Of a DNA stretch of 64,000 bases, positions 53,653 through 63,587 are shown one piece after another. Under the pieces are notes generated by a model that was not told the origin of the DNA, did not search any database, and was given only the letters and a program-made list of their open reading frames with translations. Every line of letters starts with the position of its first letter. Within the stretch, counting starts at the first letter, position 1. This DNA is from Pedobacter psychrophilus (lineage in GTDB: Bacteria > Bacteroidota > Bacteroidia > Sphingobacteriales > Sphingobacteriaceae), in contig NZ_LWHJ01000031.1 of assembly GCF_001652725.1 (NCBI RefSeq), forward strand, positions 186,001 through 250,000, read 5' to 3'. Both the position numbers and the translations under genes were made by a program.

Positions 53653-56600
53653 TTAATTATAAGAGGAAGGTAATTTGCCATATTGTTTTTTAAATTCTTT
53701 ACTAAAATACTTTGCATCATTAAAACCTACCATATAAGCAATTTCGGATATGTTACCAGCTTTTTGCTGTAGCAATTGTAAAGCCCTTTTTAATCTGATT
53801 GACTTTATAAAATTGTTTACAGTTAATCCCGTCAAGGCAAAAATCTTTTTGTAGAAAACTGGGGTACTCATCCCTATTTCCGAAGCAAATAGATTTACAT
53901 TAAAATCAATATTGTCAATGTTTGCTTCTAAAAGTTTTAATACCTTATTTAAAAATTCACCATCAGATGAAACTATTTGAAAATCTGTAGGTTGTAATGT
54001 AAACTGTTGAGAAAACTTTTCTCTCATGTTTTGATGTAGAGAAATTAAATTTTCTACTATCAGTTTTAATTTGGTAGTACTAAACGGTTTTGTTAAATAA
54101 ACATCTGCCCCAGTTTTTAAGCCTTCCAATTCGTTCAATTCGCTAGATTTAGCTGTTAGTAGTACAATAGGAATATGCCTTGTTCTGATATCTTGTTTTA
54201 GTTCTGTACAAAGTTCAAATCCGTCCATTTCTGGCATCATTACATCGCTAATTATTACATCTGGTATTTTTTCGAATGCCAATTCTAATGCTTCCTTACC
54301 ATTGGACGCAGCCACAATCTGATAAAAAGGGATTAATGTACTTATAATGAATTCTTTAATTTCTAAATTATCATCAACCACAAGAATTAAAGGTAAAATA
54401 CTTCTTCCTGCATTTTTGATTTTGAGCTCATCAAGAAAAAAATCATTATCAATTGTATCTAATTGAAAATCATAATCATTGTTTTCAATTATATTAATTT
54501 CATGAGGTTTATATTGTGAATTACCAATCATTAACGATAAGCAAAAAGTAGTGTTAACATCGCTTTGCTCTAAAACTAAATTACCATGATGAAGTTTTGC
54601 TATATTTTTTGATAATGCCAACCCAATTCCAGTACCTACATTACGTTGTTGATGATTTGGTACCTGATAAAAATTAGTGAACAAATTTTTCTTATTTTCT
54701 TCCGGGATTCCCATCCCATTATCAGTGATTCTAAGATAAACATATTGGTCTGTCTGTTTTAAATCTAAATGTACTCTTGAATTTATTTTAGCAGTAAACT
54801 TAAATGCATTTGATAATAAGTTGAAAATCACTTTTTCTAACTGCTCTTTATCATAATACACCTTAATGATATCTTGATGAGCCTTAAATGTGTAATCTAT
54901 ATTTTTCTGTTTAGCTAATTCTTCAAATGATAAGAATATTTCATTAACAAAACTTACGATATTATTTTCAGATAGATTTAGTTTCATATTACCACTTTCT
55001 ATCTTTCTAAAATCCATCAGTTCATTAACTAACTTCATCAGTCTTTTTGCATTTTTATTGATAATGAGAAGCTGTTCGTTAAATATCAAATTATCTTCTG
55101 TATCATGTAACATTTTTTCTAAAGGACCTAATATCAAGGTAAGAGGTGTACGTATTTCATGAGATACATTGGTGAAAAAATCTAGTTTCATTTGGTTAAC
55201 ATCATGTTCCCTTTTTAATAATGCTCTGATAAATATAAATCTTAAAACAAAATATAAACCACCTGCTAGTATTGCAAAATAAATCAAATAAGCCCACCAT
55301 GTTCTCCAAAAAGGTGGTCTTATTACAATTTTTAGAGAGGCATCATTTTCACTCCAAACCCCATCATTATTAGAAGCTTTCACTAATAAATTATAGCTCC
55401 CACTTGGTACATTGTTAAAAACTGCGGTTGGGTTATCTACATAATTCCATTCCTCTTCATATCCTTTTAATTTATAAGCATATTTATTCTTTTTTGATTT
55501 TACAAAATTTAAAGCCGAGAAACTTATACTAAACAAATCTTGTTGATAAGAAAAAATAAGTTCATCCGATTCATCAATTGACTTTTTTAAAATTTTCGAA
55601 TCATCATTGATGTTAACCTCTTTATTAAAAACTCGCAGATGTGTAAACACAATTTGAGGAGCAATTTTATTTTCTATAATATCTTCGGGATGAAAACTAA
55701 CTAAACCATTATAACCTCCAAAAAACAACTCTCCTTTACTATCTAATAAAAAAGAATGATAGTTGAAAATATTTCCTGGCAAACCATCATTAATGTTATA
55801 AACATTAAACTTATCATCATTCATGCGGGCTAGTCCTTTGTCAGTACTGATCCATAAGTTCTGATTATTATCTTCTACTATTGATGCAATATTATCGGAA
55901 GGCAACCCATTATTAACAGTATAAAATTTAAGAGCATTATTTTTAAAAGTAAAACTTGCAATACCTTCATCATAACTTCCAATCCATACTTTACCATCTT
56001 CTGTTTGATTGATACAATTGATGTGTTTCAGAAATGATGTGTTTGAGGATACTAAACTTTTAAAACTTACCGAGCCATCTTTTAAATAGTAAAGCCCATT
56101 ATCAGTAGCTACCCACAAGGTTTTAGATTTATCTTGAAACAGGTAGGAAATATTGCCCTCACTAAATTTAAATTGAGATTTACTATTCTGTAATGCTATA
56201 AATCGATTAGATGCAGAAGAATAAAGAAATAAACCGTTGCCTCTTGTGCCCACCCAAACTCTATTTTTATCATCTATAGTGAGATAAATAATTCTATTGG
56301 CTTCTTGATACGAATCCTTATTTAAAATATAGTTTTTAAAAACTTTGGTTTTTAAATCATAAAAATCAATCCCGCCGTTATAGGTTGCAATCCAAAGATT
56401 TTGATTTTGATCAATTGCCATTGACTTTATCAAATTAGAACTGATAGAATTTTTACTGCTTTTGATATTTGTAAACTGACCTGTTTGCCTGTTATAAAAA
56501 TTTAGCCCTTCGGCTTCAGTACCTATCCATAAATTATGGTTTTTATCCTCAACAATAGCGCTAATAATGTTACTACTTAAAGAGTTTTTATAAGAGTTAT

Positions 56601-57726
56601 GTTTATAGGTTGTAAATGGAATTGCATTTGGATGGTAAACATTTATTCCGCCAAAATAAGTACCTACCCAAATAGAACCTGCTTTATCTTGATATAAATT
56701 ATAAATTGAGTTTTGATTTAAACTACCTGGATTTTCTGGATCATGAATATTATTATCAAATCTATTTTTAACAGGATCATATATTCTTATTCCATTTAAG
56801 GTAGCAATCCATAAAAGTCCATCTTTGGCTACCAATATTTTTCTTATATTATTACTTCCAAATTTGTTATCTAACTCATTACCATTAATGTGCTTAAAAT
56901 TATTATTTACTCTATCAAAAAAATCTAAACCACTAAAATGATGACCTAACCAAATGTTATGGTTAAAATCTTCTACAATTGAAGTAATATCATTTGAAAT
57001 TGGTGTTTGAGAATTATTAGGGTCATGAAAGTATGTCGAGAATTTAGCACCTTGTTTTTTAAAATTAATATTAACTAAACCATTTTTTGTACCTACCCAT
57101 AATGTATACTTACTATCCTGATAAATTGAGTTAATAGCTGCATTTACTACACCCGCTCCCAGAGAATTGTTACAAAAGTATCTTTCAAAACTTCCGTCAT
57201 TATTTAACTTGTTAAGTCCATCTTCTGTTCCTATCCAAATATTACCTTGTCTATCTTCATAAATAGATCTGATGGTATTATTACTTAAACTTTTTTTATT
57301 TTTTGGGTTATTTATATATCGAACAAATGATTTAGTTTCTGGTTGATATTTATTTAATCCATCTTGTGTGCCTACCCATAGATTACCTTTTCTATCTGTT
57401 AAAAGTGCACCAATACTCTGACTGCTACTTAATGAGTTAGGATCATTTTCATGATGTCTGAAAACTTCGAATTGCTGAGAATCATAACGGTTTAAACCGT
57501 CTTTAGTCCCAAACCACATAAAACCCTTTTTATCTTGAGTGATTGATAATACACTACTTTGAGATAAACCGGCTTCTACAGTTAATTTATCAAAAGCTAT
57601 TTTAATTTCTTGAGCCTTTAAACAAGATAAAAAGCATATAAGTATGGCGCTAACACACACAATCTTAATGAGGTATCTAATTATCCTGAAGGTCAATTTA
57701 TTTAAGAATTTATAATTGGTAAGCAA
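53653..57726 (-). CDS. Hybrid two-component system regulator (HTCS)
   Basis: This 1357-aa inner-membrane protein senses an oligosaccharide in the periplasm and activates the locus. After an N-terminal signal come about 14 Reg_prop propeller repeats (KGFMWFGTKDGLNRYDSQ; GNLWVGTQDGLNKYQPETK), the Y_Y_Y domain (YAYKLKGYEEEWNYV) and one membrane helix near residue 820. Next are the kinase domain with phospho-accepting His856 in FFTNVSHEIRTPL, an ATPase domain with DNGMGIPEENK, a receiver with Asp1161 in VIISDVMMPEMDGFE and a C-terminal AraC helix-turn-helix (ISEIAYMVGFNDAKYFSKEF). All modules look intact. The start is TTG at 57726, two bases after the SDR stop, so it is expressed with the catabolic genes upstream. 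Confidence 0.96.
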   Translation of the reverse strand: MLTNYKFLNKLTFRIIRYLIKIVCVSAILICFLSCLKAQEIKIAFDKLTVEAGLSQSSVLSITQDKKGFMWFGTKDGLNRYDSQQFEVFRHHENDPNSLSSSQSIGALLTDRKGNLWVGTQDGLNKYQPETKSFVRYINNPKNKKSLSNNTIRSIYEDRQGNIWIGTEDGLNKLNNDGSFERYFCNNSLGAGVVNAAINSIYQDSKYTLWVGTKNGLVNINFKKQGAKFSTYFHDPNNSQTPISNDITSIVEDFNHNIWLGHHFSGLDFFDRVNNNFKHINGNELDNKFGSNNIRKILVAKDGLLWIATLNGIRIYDPVKNRFDNNIHDPENPGSLNQNSIYNLYQDKAGSIWVGTYFGGINVYHPNAIPFTTYKHNSYKNSLSSNIISAIVEDKNHNLWIGTEAEGLNFYNRQTGQFTNIKSSKNSISSNLIKSMAIDQNQNLWIATYNGGIDFYDLKTKVFKNYILNKDSYQEANRIIYLTIDDKNRVWVGTRGNGLFLYSSASNRFIALQNSKSQFKFSEGNISYLFQDKSKTLWVATDNGLYYLKDGSVSFKSLVSSNTSFLKHINCINQTEDGKVWIGSYDEGIASFTFKNNALKFYTVNNGLPSDNIASIVEDNNQNLWISTDKGLARMNDDKFNVYNINDGLPGNIFNYHSFLLDSKGELFFGGYNGLVSFHPEDIIENKIAPQIVFTHLRVFNKEVNINDDSKILKKSIDESDELIFSYQQDLFSISFSALNFVKSKKNKYAYKLKGYEEEWNYVDNPTAVFNNVPSGSYNLLVKASNNDGVWSENDASLKIVIRPPFWRTWWAYLIYFAILAGGLYFVLRFIFIRALLKREHDVNQMKLDFFTNVSHEIRTPLTLILGPLEKMLHDTEDNLIFNEQLLIINKNAKRLMKLVNELMDFRKIESGNMKLNLSENNIVSFVNEIFLSFEELAKQKNIDYTFKAHQDIIKVYYDKEQLEKVIFNLLSNAFKFTAKINSRVHLDLKQTDQYVYLRITDNGMGIPEENKKNLFTNFYQVPNHQQRNVGTGIGLALSKNIAKLHHGNLVLEQSDVNTTFCLSLMIGNSQYKPHEINIIENNDYDFQLDTIDNDFFLDELKIKNAGRSILPLILVVDDNLEIKEFIISTLIPFYQIVAASNGKEALELAFEKIPDVIISDVMMPEMDGFELCTELKQDIRTRHIPIVLLTAKSSELNELEGLKTGADVYLTKPFSTTKLKLIVENLISLHQNMREKFSQQFTLQPTDFQIVSSDGEFLNKVLKLLEANIDNIDFNVNLFASEIGMSTPVFYKKIFALTGLTVNNFIKSIRLKRALQLLQQKAGNISEIAYMVGFNDAKYFSKEFKKQYGKLPSSYN

Positions 57727-57728
57727 AA

Positions 57729-58481
57729 TTAAGAAAAACTTAATCCACCGTTGATATCAATGTTTGCTCCCGTAATAAAGGAAGCTTCATCTGAACATAA
57801 ATATACTACTAATTGCGCAACTTCATTTGCTTCACCTTCTCTTTTTAAAGCAGTGCTATTGGCAACGTTTATTCTTACTTCTGGTTTTGTAAATGTATCA
57901 TGGAAAGCAGTAGCTATCATACCTGGAGCAACTGCGTTTACTCTAATACCTTTAACACCAAATTCTTTAGCTAAAGCCCTTGTATAAGTCATCACTGCAC
58001 CTTTTGAAGTAGCATAAGCACTGGCTCCGGGACCGCCACCATCTCTACCAGCTAATGATGAAAAATTTATAATGGCAGAACCTGAAGGCATAAATGGGCT
58101 TACAGCTTTAACAGCAAAAAAAACAGATTTTAGATTAATACCCATTACTAAATCCCAAAATTCTTCATCCATTTCAGATGTTGGTTTTCTAGCTATCAAT
58201 CCTCCTGCAACATTAGCCAATATGTGAATGTCATCACCAAAAGCGGTTCTGGCTTCCTTAACTAAATTCTCAACTTCAACATAATTTGTCATGTCAGCTT
58301 TAACTGTGATTGCATTTCCTCCAAAATCTTTAATTAAAGCAAGCGTATCATCAGCATTTTGCTTATTGCCAAAATAATTGATTACTACATTTGCACCTTC
58401 CTTTGCAAGTTGAATTGAAATTGCCCTTCCTATATCTCTTGATCCACCTGTAACTATCGCTACCTTATTTTTTAAACGCAT
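57729..58481 (-). CDS. SDR-family oxidoreductase, probable uronate (DEH-type) reductase
   Basis: This 250-aa protein is a classical short-chain dehydrogenase. It has the cofactor motif VAIVTGGSRDIGRAISIQ (an unusual Asp in the glycine-rich turn), NVAGG, the catalytic Ser in INFSSLAGRDGG and YATSKGA. The C-terminal GANIDINGGLSFS is also typical. In alginate loci a similar SDR reduces 4-deoxy-L-erythro-5-hexoseulose uronate to KDG, and KduD-type enzymes act in pectin routes. The KdgF, MFS and lyase neighbours support a uronate role, though the exact substrate is inferred. Confidence 0.85.
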   Translation of the reverse strand: MRLKNKVAIVTGGSRDIGRAISIQLAKEGANVVINYFGNKQNADDTLALIKDFGGNAITVKADMTNYVEVENLVKEARTAFGDDIHILANVAGGLIARKPTSEMDEEFWDLVMGINLKSVFFAVKAVSPFMPSGSAIINFSSLAGRDGGGPGASAYATSKGAVMTYTRALAKEFGVKGIRVNAVAPGMIATAFHDTFTKPEVRINVANSTALKREGEANEVAQLVVYLCSDEASFITGANIDINGGLSFS

Positions 58482-58482
58482 A

Positions 58483-59778
58483 TTATATTTTATTAGATAT
58501 TACTTTTTTTGTAGTGATGTATTTGATACTTATCCAAGTTAAAGGAACTAATACGGCTGCTAGTACAAAGAAGGACACGTAACTTGTTTTAGTAATAATG
58601 GGTACTGCCCATGTTGTTAATAAAGTGCCGAGTACAGCTGCGGTGCCGGCCATACCAGCAACAGTTCCAACATTTTTTCCGTTAAAATAATCAGAGGGTA
58701 ATGTTTGAAGATTACCTATTAAAAATTGAAATCCAAAAAGTGTAGTTCCTATTAGTAACATGGCAAAAATTGGTGTTTCTTTTAAGTTTGATAAATAATA
58801 TAGAATAGCCAATAAAGAAATTATCATAATTGTACAACCTATTGCTATTGCATTTTTCCTAGCCTTTTCCGCGTCAATACCATTTTTCACCAGCCTTGAA
58901 GAAAAATATCCTCCCGCTAAACTGCCTATTGCAGCAAATAAATAAGGTACCCAAGTAAATGATCCAATTTGTTTAATATCAAATGCAAAAGATTCTTTTA
59001 AAAATGTGGGTAACCACGTTACAAATAACCACCAAACTGGGTCAATAAAAAATCTACCCATAATTATACCCCAGGTGTTTCTAAATTTTAATAGCTCTTT
59101 CCATGTTAAAATTGGTGCTTCTGCTATTGTTAAATGGGTACTTTCTTTTGGTTTATCTAGAATAAAATTTCTTTCTTTATCTGTTAACCAAGGGTGTTTA
59201 TCTGGTGTAGCCTTATTAATTACTAACCAAGGAATAATCCAAACTAAACCTAAACCAGCTATTAAGACAAAAGTAATTTTCCAACCAAATGCAACATAAA
59301 GTAAAACTATAATTGGTGCTGAAATTACAGACCCAAGAGAAGCGCCTGCACCAAAAATACCTTGTGCTAATGCTCTTTCTTTAGGTGGAAACCATTCTGC
59401 ATTGCTTTTAGTTGCTCCTGGCCAATTTCCTGCTTCGCTAAAGCCTAGCATAAATCTAAAAATGCTAAACGAAAATAAAGATCTGGCAAATGCATGTAAA
59501 GAAATTGAAATACTCCACCCTATAATTGATAAAGTCATTCCAATTCTCGTACCTACACTATCCATCAATTTACCGGTAAAAGTTTGCCCCAATGCATAAG
59601 CAATCATAAAAAAAGTGGTTATAACCGCCAAGGCACTTTTATTGTCAGCATCTGCAATGCCAAATTCAGTATAAATGTATGGCCATAAAATATTGATAGC
59701 ACTTCTATCCACATAATTAATAATGGTAGCTAAACCAATTAAAGATATAATCCACCATCTTAAGCCTTTTATTTTCAT
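58483..59778 (-). CDS. MFS transporter, hexuronate (ExuT-like) family
   Basis: This 431-aa inner-membrane protein has 12 predicted helices and the anion:cation symporter signature near the N terminus: LRWWIISLIGLATIINYVDR, then FMLGFSEAGNWPGATK and NAEWFPPKERALAQGIF. The second half includes FNGKNVGTVAGMAGTAAVLG. ExuT-type members import hexuronates and their derivatives, fitting unsaturated monouronates made by the lyases. It lies four bases after the beta-helix gene and one base before the SDR gene, so all are co-transcribed with the regulator. Confidence 0.9.
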   Translation of the reverse strand: MKIKGLRWWIISLIGLATIINYVDRSAINILWPYIYTEFGIADADNKSALAVITTFFMIAYALGQTFTGKLMDSVGTRIGMTLSIIGWSISISLHAFARSLFSFSIFRFMLGFSEAGNWPGATKSNAEWFPPKERALAQGIFGAGASLGSVISAPIIVLLYVAFGWKITFVLIAGLGLVWIIPWLVINKATPDKHPWLTDKERNFILDKPKESTHLTIAEAPILTWKELLKFRNTWGIIMGRFFIDPVWWLFVTWLPTFLKESFAFDIKQIGSFTWVPYLFAAIGSLAGGYFSSRLVKNGIDAEKARKNAIAIGCTIMIISLLAILYYLSNLKETPIFAMLLIGTTLFGFQFLIGNLQTLPSDYFNGKNVGTVAGMAGTAAVLGTLLTTWAVPIITKTSYVSFFVLAAVLVPLTWISIKYITTKKVISNKI

Positions 59779-59782
59779 AAAT

Positions 59783-60802
59783 CTATTTGCTTATTGTTGG
59801 AATGTTTGCTAAGCCACTCATTGCATTTTTTACCGTATTGCTGTTATAAATTAAGTTACCAGTAGCTTCTCCTTTACTACTTTTTAACCTTACATTAAAG
59901 CCAAAACCTGCCGCTGAAACATCACTTATATTACTCTTAAAAATATTACCACAACCCCATCCTGCTACCGCACAATTAATTTGGTAACCATCTAATAAAA
60001 CAGAAGGCTGCACATTATAACCTATATTGTTTTCTATTAAATAAGCGTTTCCTTTTACATCAATCCAACTATCAGCACTATTTGCACCAGTTATTCCTTG
60101 GCTGTTAAATGTATTTCCACTAATTAAACCTCCGGTGGTACCTTCTTTAATATCAATACACTCTGCCGCTATATAAGGTCCAATTTTATTTTTTATCACT
60201 TTGTTAGAATCGCACCTGTCTGGTAGGCCATTAGATATTTTTGCCCAATTACTAACCGCAGTACCGATATAAATACCCTCTCCATAGTCGGGAGTTTTTA
60301 AACCGGTATAGGTTATTTCTGAATTTTGAATAATATTGTGTTTGCTAAAATTTCTAAAATGCACTGCCTCTTCCCCTATTTGAGTAACAAAAATCCCATC
60401 TATTAAATTATAATTAGCCCCATCGGTTATTAAACCTTTTAAACCATTTTTTAAAGTAATTCCTTTAATTTGCCAATAGTTTGCTTTTAGAGATAGAACG
60501 TAACCAGTTTCAATAGTACCAGCATCTAAAACAGCATTTTTAGACCCGATTAACACAATGGGCTTATTTTTATTTCCACTATTAGTAGCTTCGATCACAA
60601 ATTTTCCTTCATAAATTCCGTCTTTTAAAAATATAGAATCACCAGCTTTTGCATATTTTAAAGCCATTTTTAATTGATTAGAATCAGAAACTATTATTTT
60701 ATTCTTCTTATTTTGGATAAAACCAAAAAATAGCGAGCAAATTAAAACTAGAATGCTAAAAATAGTTAAGTTGTTAATTTTGGATATTGAAAATTTAATC
60801 AT
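59783..60802 (-). CDS. Exported right-handed beta-helix protein, candidate lyase of unassigned family
   Basis: This 339-aa protein has an N-terminal hydrophobic export segment (NLTIFSILVLICSLFFGFI) and a beta-helix body: GDSIFLKDGIYEGKFVIEA, YWQIKGITLKNGLKGLITDG and VHFRNFSKHNIIQNSEITYT. A distinctive later segment is ECIDIKEGTTGGLISGNTF with NSADSWIDVKGNAYLIENN and AVAGWGCGNIF. The fold is shared by PL1, PL6, PL9 and PL31 lyases and by non-catalytic proteins; I cannot assign a family. It heads the block with transporter, reductase and regulator, so a lyase or glycan-binding role is plausible. Confidence 0.68.
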   Translation of the reverse strand: MIKFSISKINNLTIFSILVLICSLFFGFIQNKKNKIIVSDSNQLKMALKYAKAGDSIFLKDGIYEGKFVIEATNSGNKNKPIVLIGSKNAVLDAGTIETGYVLSLKANYWQIKGITLKNGLKGLITDGANYNLIDGIFVTQIGEEAVHFRNFSKHNIIQNSEITYTGLKTPDYGEGIYIGTAVSNWAKISNGLPDRCDSNKVIKNKIGPYIAAECIDIKEGTTGGLISGNTFNSQGITGANSADSWIDVKGNAYLIENNIGYNVQPSVLLDGYQINCAVAGWGCGNIFKSNISDVSAAGFGFNVRLKSSKGEATGNLIYNSNTVKNAMSGLANIPTISK

Positions 60803-61084
60803 AATTAAATGGCTTGTAACTGTTACTACCTTTTTTGCTACTAATAAATAAGTGATTTAGTCAATAGCATTTTTAGTTTTTAATCTTTCCTATAACTGTT
60901 CTTTAAATAAACTAGGAATATTTTTGATCCTATTATTGTAAGATTATTGAAATCCGTAAGGTTCAGTTGTCAACCCAATTTTTCTGTTATTATTCATCCA
61001 ATATTAGGAATAGAATTCATAATCAATAGACAACCTAAAAGTGATTTTTGAAATATCTACGAGTCTCAAAAGATTTTAAAAAGT
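60803..61084 (-). other. Intergenic gap upstream of the beta-helix gene
   Basis: About 280 AT-rich bases separate the KdgF-like gene from the beta-helix gene. There is no ORF. The region may hold the promoter of the beta-helix-MFS-SDR-HTCS block. No perfect TAnnTTTG box was found. An imperfect AT-rich inverted repeat spans the cupin stop (61071-61100) and might reduce read-through. Confidence 0.35.
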
Positions 61085-61423
61085 TTAACTTTTTAAAAAA
61101 TCTTCTCTATGAGGAGTAAAAGCATCTATTAAAACACCCGGTTCTTTACATACGCAACCATGTATAGAATGTGGCGGCACATAATAACCATCTCCTTTTT
61201 TTATAATTCTTACTTCTGCACCAATGGTCATTTCAAAAACCCCACTCTCTACATAAGTTACCTGCGAATGATGGTGTTGATGTAAAACACCAACCGCTAA
61301 CTCTTCAAATTTCGCCTTAACTAACATAATTTTATCATCATACCCATAAATCTGTCTTTTAATGCCATTTCCTAAATCTTCCCAAGGGGTTTCTTCTTCT
61401 ATTTGAAATAAATTGCTTTGCAT
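61085..61423 (-). CDS. kdgF: KdgF-like cupin (unsaturated uronate ring-opening)
   Basis: KdgF speeds linearisation of 4,5-unsaturated monouronates released from alginate or pectin, making the ketone for the downstream reductase. The 112-aa protein is one cupin domain with metal ligands in VLHQHHHSQVTYVESG (H48, H50, Q54) and PPHSIHGCV (H88). FEMTIGAEVRIIKKGDGYYV lies between. Length and motifs match KdgF. It starts six bases before the PL17 stop region and is clearly co-transcribed with the lyase. Catalysis is inferred from family and context. Confidence 0.9.
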   Translation of the reverse strand: MQSNLFQIEEETPWEDLGNGIKRQIYGYDDKIMLVKAKFEELAVGVLHQHHHSQVTYVESGVFEMTIGAEVRIIKKGDGYYVPPHSIHGCVCKEPGVLIDAFTPHREDFLKS

Positions 61424-61429
61424 AGTGTT

Positions 61430-63565
61430 TTATCTAATATTTATATAATTATTTTTATTTTGATAATTGATTTGATAAATGTAAAGTTTATCCTTTGCTT
61501 TAAAGCTGATAGTTGTTTGGGTGATACTATCCTCAACTAGTTTTAAGTCAGTAATGATACTTGATGCATCAGTTACTGTTTCTTTAACTGGATTTGTATT
61601 GCCATGCGTATCAGTAACGCTAATAAAGGTTTGATTTTTGAAGTCTGATTGAGATAAAATAAAAGCCTTACCTTCTGCTAAATTTAAATCAGGATCATTA
61701 GCTCCAATGGAAACTAACTTTATTTTTAAAGGCTGATTAGAAGTAAAATGAGTAGTATAGAATCTGTTTTTGTTTAAAACACTTATAAATCCACTTGCTG
61801 ATGATAATTTTTTATCTGCATTTAGCCATAAATGTTGATATCCAAAATCCGTTCCTAAAGCGGTTAAGTTGTTTCTTTGAGCAATGATTTTCTCAGACGT
61901 GTTTACAATTTTACCTTGGTACCAAAAAGGTAAATCATATTGATGTGGCTTATCTGCAATAACTTTAAAAACGTCAATCAATAAAGGTTTTTCTGTTTCA
62001 TCAATTTTAAGCAAAGCCGATGTTCTAATTAATGATATATTTTCATAAGCATGATCCTCTTTTGCACTAACTACTTTTAATTTTGGGGTATTATTAAAGT
62101 AAAGTAATGTTGGGTGGTTACTTTCTGCTAAGGATAATTGCGCTTGATATTGTGAGGTTTGATCTACAACTAAGGTATTATGAGCAACAGTTTGCTTAGC
62201 CCATGTCTGGTTTTCTGGCAGATAATTACCACCACCTTTGGTATCAATATTTAAAAATCTAGCTGAGCCATAATCATAAAAATGCTCAGTTCCGTTATCA
62301 TAAAAAAGCAAATTCAACCTATCAAAATGACCATGACCCATACCTTGAGAGCTTGCTTTTAAAACTAAACATTGTTGATCTATATTTTGTCCGAAGCGTA
62401 AAACGCCTATTCCTCCTTCATCTCCTTTAGCACCATCCTTAATCCATAATGTTTGATAATTAAATGGTACAGCTTTGTTTTGAGCTATTGCTAAGGCAAC
62501 TTTTAAACCAGCATCAGAAATGATAACCTTATTTTGTTGCTGTACAATATCTAACAAATCTGCATCGGGTTTTATATCTGCGTAAGCCAAATTACTACCG
62601 TAAACCAACTCTATTGATTCAAATGTTTTATCCCTTATAGCATCATTAATAGGAAAAAACACTTTATTGGTATAAGTGGTTTGTAAAGAAGTATGTATGG
62701 CCTTTGCCAATAATTCATCTCGGTACTTAAATATATTTAGCTCGGGCTGATAGTTTTGTATCGCTTTGGCGAAAAGGATAAAAGGCAGCAGTGCATATCT
62801 TTGATAATATGGACCTTCCATATAATATCCATCAGGAGAGAATAACTTATTAATTTGAGCTAGATAACCCGTTTTACCGTCTAAATTAGACCCGTAAATT
62901 GCTTTTTTAACATATACAGGTTTGTTTAATACATAACCAGTAATACCAACTGCGGCTAAATTCCATGTACCATGGTTGTGAATTTTATCAAAAACAACTT
63001 TTCTATCCTCTGTAAAAAATTTTAAAATAGGAATAAACAATTCATTTTCGATTTTATCTCTCTCTGTCTTATTTAATGTATCATAGACTAAATCATAAGC
63101 TTGTATTGCATAAATTTGCCATACATAATCATTTAAACTTTGCCAAAATATTTTGCCAGCATCATCCAATGATTTTGACTTAGGGTGGTTTGGCCAATTT
63201 TGGTATTTACCAGCATAATCCAAAAGCATTGTTTTAACATAATCTGCATACTTTTTTTCGCTTGTAATTTGATAAACTGTGGCGCAATTTAAAAGTGAGG
63301 TATAGTTTCTTTTATGTTGCTCATGAGTATATCCTCCGCCTCCATCTACTGGTTTTGGAACATTTATAGTAGTTGATAATGCTTCATCAGCATCAGCTTT
63401 TAAAGCTAAATAAGAAGTTTTTAAAATAGGCAAACTGTCACAACCTTTTCTAATTGCTACAATATTTACTTTAGTTAACATTAAACTTGGGTGTTGTTGC
63501 GCAACCACATTGGCACCAAAAAATAGAAAGAAAATTATAAAATTAATTTTAATGATGTTTTGCAT
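61430..63565 (-). CDS. PL17-family oligo-uronate (alginate) lyase
   Basis: This secreted protein of about 711 aa has an alpha-toroid N-terminal half and a heparinase II/III-like beta-sheet C-terminal half. The signal ends GANVVAQQ. PL17 features are NVPKPVDGGGGYTHEQHKRN, KIHNHGTWNLAAVGI with the Asn-His pair, GPYYQRYALLPFILFA and SSQGMGHGHFDRLNLLFYD. PL17 enzymes cut oligo-alginates exolytically into monouronates. The ATG at 63565 is chosen because it opens a clean signal peptide; a frame extending to 63637 would overlap the upstream esterase. Confidence 0.92.
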   Translation of the reverse strand: MQNIIKINFIIFFLFFGANVVAQQHPSLMLTKVNIVAIRKGCDSLPILKTSYLALKADADEALSTTINVPKPVDGGGGYTHEQHKRNYTSLLNCATVYQITSEKKYADYVKTMLLDYAGKYQNWPNHPKSKSLDDAGKIFWQSLNDYVWQIYAIQAYDLVYDTLNKTERDKIENELFIPILKFFTEDRKVVFDKIHNHGTWNLAAVGITGYVLNKPVYVKKAIYGSNLDGKTGYLAQINKLFSPDGYYMEGPYYQRYALLPFILFAKAIQNYQPELNIFKYRDELLAKAIHTSLQTTYTNKVFFPINDAIRDKTFESIELVYGSNLAYADIKPDADLLDIVQQQNKVIISDAGLKVALAIAQNKAVPFNYQTLWIKDGAKGDEGGIGVLRFGQNIDQQCLVLKASSQGMGHGHFDRLNLLFYDNGTEHFYDYGSARFLNIDTKGGGNYLPENQTWAKQTVAHNTLVVDQTSQYQAQLSLAESNHPTLLYFNNTPKLKVVSAKEDHAYENISLIRTSALLKIDETEKPLLIDVFKVIADKPHQYDLPFWYQGKIVNTSEKIIAQRNNLTALGTDFGYQHLWLNADKKLSSASGFISVLNKNRFYTTHFTSNQPLKIKLVSIGANDPDLNLAEGKAFILSQSDFKNQTFISVTDTHGNTNPVKETVTDASSIITDLKLVEDSITQTTISFKAKDKLYIYQINYQNKNNYINIR

Positions 63566-63587
63566 CCTAATAAAAATCAGCGTAAAA

